A stretch of 64,000 nt of DNA, from contig SGYN01000005.1 in the NCBI GenBank assembly GCA_004321715.1, positions 1 through 64,000 on the forward strand, in the 5' to 3' direction. Source of the stretch: a bacterium (GTDB lineage Bacteria > Fidelibacterota > Marinisomatia > Marinisomatales > TCS55). Both the position numbers and the translations under genes were made by a program. This document shows, in pieces, positions 57,845 through 64,000 of this stretch (positions are counted from its first letter, which is position 1; each line of letters opens with the position of its first letter). The notes under the pieces are model-generated. The model worked only from the letters and a program-made list of their open reading frames with translations. It was not told the origin of the DNA and searched no databases.

Positions 57845-58546
57845 ATGAAACATTTAAGTACAATAATTATTTCAATATTGATAATTGCTATATCTTGTTC
57901 AAATAATGGACAAGAGGTAACGGAAGTTGAATTAAATAATTATATGGATACAGTTAGTTACAGTGTAGGTGTAGATATTGGTAAATCATTTCGTTATCAA
58001 GAAATGGATATTGATCCTAGTGTCTTGGCAAAAGGATTAGATGATGCATTTAATGAGAAAGAGATAAAAATATCTGAAGAAGAAGTTCAATTAACACTTA
58101 CAAAGTTTCGCCAGGAATTTCAACAAAAACAACGTGAGGTTGCACAGCGGAAAGCTCAAGAAGCGGCAGCAGCGGAAGAAGTATATTTAGCCGAAAGTTC
58201 TAAAAAAGAAGGAATGGTTACTTTACCAAGCGGATTACAATATAAAGTAGTTAGGCCTGGTGATGGACCAAGTCCTTTACAAACTGATAAAGTGAAAGTT
58301 CACTATAAAGGTACTTTAACTGATGGTTCTGTATTTGACAGTTCATATGATCGCGGTCAACCAATATCTTTTCAGGTAACAGGTGTGATCAAAGGTTGGA
58401 CAGAAGCTTTATTGTTAATGCAGGTTGGAGCAAAATGGGAATTAACTATTCCTTCAAAATTAGGTTATGGAGCTAGAGGAAGTGGCGCAAGAATTCCGCC
58501 AAATAGCACACTACTTTTTGAAATTGAATTGCTAGAAATCGAATAG
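57845..58546 (+). CDS. FKBP-type peptidyl-prolyl isomerase (lipoprotein)
   Basis: IAISCSNN lipobox; VKVHYKGTLTDGSVFDSSYDRGQPISFQVTGVIKGWTEAL. Confidence 0.95.
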   Translation: MKHLSTIIISILIIAISCSNNGQEVTEVELNNYMDTVSYSVGVDIGKSFRYQEMDIDPSVLAKGLDDAFNEKEIKISEEEVQLTLTKFRQEFQQKQREVAQRKAQEAAAAEEVYLAESSKKEGMVTLPSGLQYKVVRPGDGPSPLQTDKVKVHYKGTLTDGSVFDSSYDRGQPISFQVTGVIKGWTEALLLMQVGAKWELTIPSKLGYGARGSGARIPPNSTLLFEIELLEIE

Positions 58547-58559
58547 AAAATTATGGAGC

Positions 58560-59162
58560 ATGTCTGAATTTAATATTCGGTCTTATCAATCTGGTGACAG
58601 GGATGCTGTATATGATATCTGTCTAAAGACAGGAGACTCTGGAAAGGATGCCTCTCATCAGTTTACTGACCCTCTAGTCCTAGGACATATATATGCTGGT
58701 CCATATATGAAATATGAACCACAATCAGTATTCATTCTTAGCGATGAGAATAATCTCTCTGGTTATATAATGGGTACAATGAATTCAAAAGCATTTTATA
58801 AATGGATGAATAAAGAATGGCTCCCAATCTTGCGTAATGCTTATAGTGAACCATCTGGTGATCCTTCAAAATGGAGTAGAACAGAAAAAACAATAAAAAT
58901 ATTTTTTATGGAAATGAATAAAAAATTATTTGAAGAATTTCCCGCTCATTTACATATTGATTTATTACCAATAGCTCAAGGAAAGGGGCAGGGAAAGTTG
59001 ATGATGGATCATTATATTACTCATTTGAGAAATAATCATGTTACAGGCGTTCATTTAGGGCTAAGCATTGCAAACAACCGCGCATTTAATTTTTATAAAA
59101 AATATGGAATGCATGAATTAGAAAGGGACGAAGATTCTATTTTTATGGGCTTGCATATTTAA
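58560..59162 (+). CDS. GNAT family N-acetyltransferase
   Basis: IRSYQSGDRDAVYDICLKTG; LLPIAQGKGQGKLMMDHYITHLR; AFNFYKKYGM. Confidence 0.9.
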   Translation: MSEFNIRSYQSGDRDAVYDICLKTGDSGKDASHQFTDPLVLGHIYAGPYMKYEPQSVFILSDENNLSGYIMGTMNSKAFYKWMNKEWLPILRNAYSEPSGDPSKWSRTEKTIKIFFMEMNKKLFEEFPAHLHIDLLPIAQGKGQGKLMMDHYITHLRNNHVTGVHLGLSIANNRAFNFYKKYGMHELERDEDSIFMGLHI

Positions 59163-59168
59163 TATAAT

Positions 59169-60173
59169 CTACTCATTAACTAGAACGACTTTTCCTAATA
59201 CTTTTCTTTCTCCAATCATCCTAATAGCATCCGCTGCGGATTTCATTGGTAATTCTTTTGATATAAATGGATTTATTTTTTTAGCTTTTAATAACTTGCC
59301 AATTTCAATTATGTTATCAATATTATTTTTTGGCTCATATCCTGTAAAGGCCCCCCAGAAAACTCCAACAATTTCGCATCCTTTAAGCAACGTAAGATTT
59401 AAAGGAATTTTTGGTATTTCCCCTGCAGCAAATCCAACAACTAAATATCTACCTTTCCAATTTATAGAGCGTAAAGCTGGTTCAGTATAACAGTCTCCAA
59501 TCGGATCATAGATAATATCAAAACCACCTTTTTTACTTTTTTCTTTAAATTTACTTGATAGTTCTTTTTGACCATTTTTATCCAATTTATTAGATCCATA
59601 AATGACAACATCATCTGCACCATATCGTTTGCACAAAGTTGCCTTTTCTTCTGAAGAAACACCAGCAATCACTCGAGCATGATGTGCTTTAGCTATATCC
59701 AATGCAGCTAAACCAGTGCCCCCAGAACAGCCCAAAATTAGTATTTCATCACTTTCAATTAACCGACCGCGTTGAATTAAAGCGTGATAGCTAGTTCCAT
59801 ATGTTAATTGGGTAGCTGAAGCTAATTCAAATGTCATGCCTTCAGGAATTTTTATAAGTTGTTTATGATTGATTGCAATTTTTTCAGCAAATGAACCCCA
59901 TCCACATATAAATGAAACTTTATCCCCAATTTTAAAATTTTCAACATTTTCACCAATATCACTAATTACTCCCGCCCCTTCTGATCCAGGAGAAAATGGA
60001 AAGTTTGGTTTAAATTGATATAGACCTCTTACAATTAAGTTATCGGGAAAATTAAGTGCGGCTGCTTTTATATTAACAATCACCTCACCTTTTTTTGGGC
60101 TTGGGTCTATAATATCTTCCCAAGTAAGATTATCAATAGGACCAAAATCTCTACACACCAATGCTTTCATCAT
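59169..60173 (-). CDS. NADPH:quinone oxidoreductase-like (MDR family)
   Basis: 334 aa; SPGSEGAGVISDIGENV, ILGCSGGTGLAALDIAKAHHARVIAGVSSEEK. Confidence 0.93.
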   Translation of the reverse strand: MMKALVCRDFGPIDNLTWEDIIDPSPKKGEVIVNIKAAALNFPDNLIVRGLYQFKPNFPFSPGSEGAGVISDIGENVENFKIGDKVSFICGWGSFAEKIAINHKQLIKIPEGMTFELASATQLTYGTSYHALIQRGRLIESDEILILGCSGGTGLAALDIAKAHHARVIAGVSSEEKATLCKRYGADDVVIYGSNKLDKNGQKELSSKFKEKSKKGGFDIIYDPIGDCYTEPALRSINWKGRYLVVGFAAGEIPKIPLNLTLLKGCEIVGVFWGAFTGYEPKNNIDNIIEIGKLLKAKKINPFISKELPMKSAADAIRMIGERKVLGKVVLVNE

Positions 60174-60247
60174 TATTTCCTTTTTTATAGTTTTATTGTG
60201 GTTATAGATAATTAAATTATTATTTCTAATAATAGAATACTATCATA

Positions 60248-62032
60248 ATGGTTCTTGGCACAATAGATTATGTAATAATTATCATTTACTTAGTTGGCAC
60301 TGTTGTATTTGGTGCGTATATAGGTAGAAAGATAAAGTCTGGAAAAGATTATTTCCTAGCAGGGCGATCTTTACCATGGTGGGCCATAGGTATGTCATTA
60401 GTTGTCTCTGATATTGGAGCTATAGATATGGTCGGGATTGCAGGATCGGCTTACTTATATGGTATTGTTCTTGGGAATTATGATTGGTTAGGCAGTGTTC
60501 CTGTTATGATTATTGCAGCATTTTTATTTATTCCAATGTTTTGGAAAAAGAAAGTTTCTACTATTCCAGAATGGCTTGGAGCAAGATATAATTCATCTGT
60601 ACAAACTACTTCGGCGTTAATATGGGGAATTTATATGCCAATTAATTTAGGTATCATATTATATGCTTCTGCTGCAATGCTTAACGTTTTGCTAGATCTT
60701 AACCCTAAAGTATTAATTTTGAGTGAAGACAAAGTAATTATTCAAAAAATTGCTCGTTCTACAGATGCAAAAAAATATGATTTTATTTATGCTAATACTA
60801 TAAATCAAGGGATTGAATTATCTAAGAATCGAAATCCTATTATAGCGTTTATTGATAACAATCTTTCATTTGAATCAAACGATAAAGATTTATTTAGTGA
60901 CATACCAATTGTAATCTTTTCTGAGGATGAAATTAGCTCTTCATGGGGTGCAATGAATATGAATCGCGCAAGAGAACCGGACTGGGACATTTTTTATTCC
61001 ATTCTAATAATGGGAGTTGTCATAGGAATTTATACTTTTTTAGGCGGACTCCGTGCTGTTGTATATACCGATGTAATACAATGTATTGTTATGTTAGGAG
61101 GGTCTCTTTTTGTATTATTCTTTGGAATATTCAAACTAGGCGGAATCAGTGAGTTTGTAGGTATAATTAGTTCGATGGGAGAAAGAACTAAAGATCATTT
61201 TTCTCTTGTCTTACCTGTAGATACAAAAACACCGCACCCATGGTCAGGAATACTTTTTGGTTTAGGTTTTGTTTTAGCAAATGCATATTGGATTGGAAAT
61301 CAATCAATAGTTCAGCGCTCATTAGGCGCAAGATCAATGGCCGACGCAAAAGCTTCTTATATTTTTGGTGCGTTATTAAAAATTTTAATCCCTTTTGCTA
61401 TGGTTGTCCCAGGGATAATATCATTAGCGTATAATCCCAATATTGCAGATGCCGATAAGGCAATGGCAACGTTAATCAAAGAAATTATGCCTACGGGATT
61501 ACTTGGAATTTTCTTTGCTGCTTTTCTTGCAGGATTAATGTCAAGCGTTGATTCATTCCTTAATTCTGCTGCAACAGTATGGACCACAGATATCTATAAA
61601 AAGTATTTTAGACCAAATAGAGATGATACCCATTATTTATTTGTTGGCAGGAGCTTTACTATTGTTTTTATTTTTGTTGCTATTTTTGTTGCACAATTTG
61701 CAACGGGCTTTGAAAGTATATATGATTTAGCACAAACTTTATTATCATTTTTTCAAGGGCCAAGTCTTGCTATAATAATATTAGGGGTTTTATGGAAACG
61801 TGCTACTGGAACAGGCGCATTAGTGGGTTTAATAGGAGGTATATCTTTTTCTGCACTTTTAATGTGGGTTCACAGTAATGCGACCATACCTTTATTTCAG
61901 GTATCGGAACCTTTTTTATATGTCGCCCTATGGTCGTTTATTCTTTCCATAGCACTTACAGTAATTGTAAGTATATATACTAAACAGGAACCTGATGAAA
62001 AATTAAGAGGGATGGTATATAGATATGATTGA
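60248..62032 (+). CDS. Sodium:solute symporter with about 94-aa receiver-like insertion
   Basis: 594 aa; SSS core (GKDYFLAGRSLPWWAIGMSLV, YTFLGGLRAVVYTDVIQ, GLMSSVDSFLNSAA) with an extra segment NPKVLILSEDK...IPIVIFSEDEISSSW between TM4 and TM5. Confidence 0.92.
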   Translation: MVLGTIDYVIIIIYLVGTVVFGAYIGRKIKSGKDYFLAGRSLPWWAIGMSLVVSDIGAIDMVGIAGSAYLYGIVLGNYDWLGSVPVMIIAAFLFIPMFWKKKVSTIPEWLGARYNSSVQTTSALIWGIYMPINLGIILYASAAMLNVLLDLNPKVLILSEDKVIIQKIARSTDAKKYDFIYANTINQGIELSKNRNPIIAFIDNNLSFESNDKDLFSDIPIVIFSEDEISSSWGAMNMNRAREPDWDIFYSILIMGVVIGIYTFLGGLRAVVYTDVIQCIVMLGGSLFVLFFGIFKLGGISEFVGIISSMGERTKDHFSLVLPVDTKTPHPWSGILFGLGFVLANAYWIGNQSIVQRSLGARSMADAKASYIFGALLKILIPFAMVVPGIISLAYNPNIADADKAMATLIKEIMPTGLLGIFFAAFLAGLMSSVDSFLNSAATVWTTDIYKKYFRPNRDDTHYLFVGRSFTIVFIFVAIFVAQFATGFESIYDLAQTLLSFFQGPSLAIIILGVLWKRATGTGALVGLIGGISFSALLMWVHSNATIPLFQVSEPFLYVALWSFILSIALTVIVSIYTKQEPDEKLRGMVYRYD

Positions 62033-62309
62033 TATATTAACAATTCATATATCCGTATCTATTGCAGATATTATATCTAATTTTTTAGGAATTCCTGGGC
62101 AATTTATAAGAGATATATTACTAAGTATTAATTTGCATATTGCTAAATCCTTATTTATTATTTATTTCTTATCAATAACTTATTGGGTATATAACTTGCC
62201 AAAATCTGAAGTTATTTTGAATAATAAGAATTCTGGAAAAGATATTAATCTAAAACCTTTTGCAATATCTGCAATGGTGATGATTATTATAATATATTTG
62301 GTATTTTGA
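62025..62309 (+). CDS. Small membrane protein overlapping the SSS transporter stop
   Basis: 94 aa with hydrophobic segments; translationally coupled-type overlap. Confidence 0.6.
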   Translation: MIDILTIHISVSIADIISNFLGIPGQFIRDILLSINLHIAKSLFIIYFLSITYWVYNLPKSEVILNNKNSGKDINLKPFAISAMVMIIIIYLVF

Positions 62310-63031
62310 ACATAAATATGAAGCATATATGTATTTATATAATGATTGTATCATCTATTTTAGATGCTCAAGCCAGTTCAGAATTAAAAGATTATTTTTC
62401 CAAATCGAGTGAGAAGATATTATCCAATAATTCTAACCAATTAATTTTAGGATCAGCTGCTTTGGCCGCATTTGCTGCAACAACGATTGATCAAAAAATA
62501 AAATTATATGCACAGGATAAAGGGTTGCTATCTGAAAAAGTTTCACACTTTGGTGATATGTATGGTGGATATTGGGCACATTGGATAATATGGTCATCCA
62601 TTGTAAGTACTTCATTATCAAATAAAGAAGAAAATAATTTCTCAGAAAAATTAGAATTTTCCACATTGGCTATGGTTACAAATGCCGTAATTACAGAATT
62701 AATGAAAAGATCCTTCGGGCGAGTTAGACCAAATGGCGGCTGTTGTAAATCTTTTCCTTCTGGTCATACTTCTCATAGCTTTACCGTTGCTACAATTGCA
62801 AATGAACTTTATGGAAAAGAAATGGGTATAGCTGCCTATTGTTTAGCTGCCTTAGTTGCTACAAGTAGAATCCATGATAATAAACATTACTTGAGTGATG
62901 TTATATTTGGAGCCGGATTAGGTACAGCAGTAGGTAGAGGATTTGCTTTGGCATATCAAGATAGGATAAATAATAAAAATCTAAATATAAACATCCCTTT
63001 TTCTTTTCGTATCTCAATACCATTAGATTAA
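62306..63031 (+). CDS. PAP2 superfamily phosphatase
   Basis: KRSFGRVRPNGG...PSGHTSHSF...HDNKHYLSDVIFGAGLG. Confidence 0.92.
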   Translation: MNINMKHICIYIMIVSSILDAQASSELKDYFSKSSEKILSNNSNQLILGSAALAAFAATTIDQKIKLYAQDKGLLSEKVSHFGDMYGGYWAHWIIWSSIVSTSLSNKEENNFSEKLEFSTLAMVTNAVITELMKRSFGRVRPNGGCCKSFPSGHTSHSFTVATIANELYGKEMGIAAYCLAALVATSRIHDNKHYLSDVIFGAGLGTAVGRGFALAYQDRINNKNLNINIPFSFRISIPLD

Positions 63032-63032
63032 A

Positions 63033-63986
63033 GTGAAATACATCTCTATTTTTCTTATTATTTCAATATTAACAATCCATGCAGAAGAAAGGGATATGAA
63101 ACCACCTCGTGGATATTTAAATAATACATTTTTAAAATGGTCTGCAATGTTTGGTAGGATTGATCTAGTTAATACTAAACCAGAAATACCTCATGATATT
63201 GAATCATTTATAGATGTGAAATTTAAAGAGACTGAACAAAGGTCACTTTTTCTTGATGTCTATCGTGAAAAAGGAGTTAATAATTCTATGCCCTTAATTA
63301 TTTTTGTGCATGGTGGTAGTTGGACAAAAGGAGATAAAAAAGATTATCTTATTTATTTATTATCGTATGCACAGAAAGGATATGTTACTGCCTCATTATC
63401 ATACAGATTCTCACAGGAAGAAAAATTTCCTGCAGCAGTAAAAGATATAATTTGTGGAATTAAATGGTTGAAAGATAATGCAATGGAATATGGAATTGAT
63501 TCAAATAATGTTGCAATAGTAGGAGGTTCTGCAGGTGCACATCTTGCGCTCATGGCAGCTTATAGTACGGGAAGCTCATTTGGTGAAGAAAGTTGTAAAA
63601 GCGGATCAGCATCTCAGAAAGTAAATGCAGTAGTAAATTTTTATGGACCAACTGATTTAACAACAGATTATGCTATTAATAGAAAAGAGACTAACTTTTT
63701 TATTGGTTCAGATTATAAAAGTCAACCCGAAAAATATCTAATTGCATCGCCGATACATTATGTTACAAAAGATGATCCCCCCACTATGACGTTTATTGGA
63801 ACTCTAGATGAACTTGTTCCATTGAATCAAACAAACAAATTGGATCAATCATTGAAAAATGTCGATGTATATCATGATTATCATATTTTAAAAGGATGGC
63901 CACATACGATGGATGCTGCACGACCAGTTAATATTTATACGCAACATTATATGGATAAGTTTTTTAACCAATTTTTGAGGGATTAG
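63033..63986 (+). CDS. Alpha/beta hydrolase (acetyl esterase-like)
   Basis: LIIFVHGGSWTKGDKKDY, VAIVGGSAGAHLALMA; GTG start. Confidence 0.9.
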   Translation: MKYISIFLIISILTIHAEERDMKPPRGYLNNTFLKWSAMFGRIDLVNTKPEIPHDIESFIDVKFKETEQRSLFLDVYREKGVNNSMPLIIFVHGGSWTKGDKKDYLIYLLSYAQKGYVTASLSYRFSQEEKFPAAVKDIICGIKWLKDNAMEYGIDSNNVAIVGGSAGAHLALMAAYSTGSSFGEESCKSGSASQKVNAVVNFYGPTDLTTDYAINRKETNFFIGSDYKSQPEKYLIASPIHYVTKDDPPTMTFIGTLDELVPLNQTNKLDQSLKNVDVYHDYHILKGWPHTMDAARPVNIYTQHYMDKFFNQFLRD

Positions 63987-64000
63987 ATTACAATGAAAAA

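Overview
The window is about 64 kb of AT-rich bacterial chromosome. The lineage looks like the FCB group or a Marinimicrobia-like relative (inference), because three large secreted proteins end in the 'YPNPFNP' type C-terminal sorting domain. Gene content: a SUF Fe-S cluster operon (sufC partial, sufB, A-type scaffold, sufT-like, Rrf2 regulator); selD; 2-oxoacid:ferredoxin oxidoreductase (korA/korB); fumC; PBP1A; pyrimidine-nucleoside phosphorylase; LptF/LptG-type permease; tRNA-His and tRNA-Pro; a giant beta-helix/cohesin/PKD/dockerin-like secreted protein; a PA14/LamG-like secreted protein; MscS; CPBP protease; NUDIX; a TonB-dependent receptor; kdsD; two sodium:solute symporters; an ABC exporter with a transglutaminase-like protein; umuD/umuC; a MORN lipoprotein/SCO/YHYH cluster; a neutral ceramidase-like protein; a 1234-aa MORN-repeat protein; and assorted metabolic and membrane genes. 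There is no CRISPR array, phage or transposon that I can support. Main second-look items: (1) a compact intergenic RNA-like element at 41688-41826, just upstream of umuDC, with a 13-nt exact complement of the canonical 16S rRNA 3' tail, a short leader ORF, mutually exclusive SD/anti-SD-like pairings and a terminator; (2) selD extends through an in-frame UGA in the active-site motif, with a SECIS-like hairpin, so it is a probable selenoprotein missed by the ORF track; (3) a sodium:solute symporter interrupted in frame by about 94 aa resembling a response-regulator receiver domain, in a loop predicted to be periplasmic; (4) two gene remnants, an internally deleted SDR and a truncated DUF1479-like ORF; (5) five 288-bp tandem coding repeats in the MORN protein; (6) an unknown protein with an exact beta-clamp-binding QLSLF motif.
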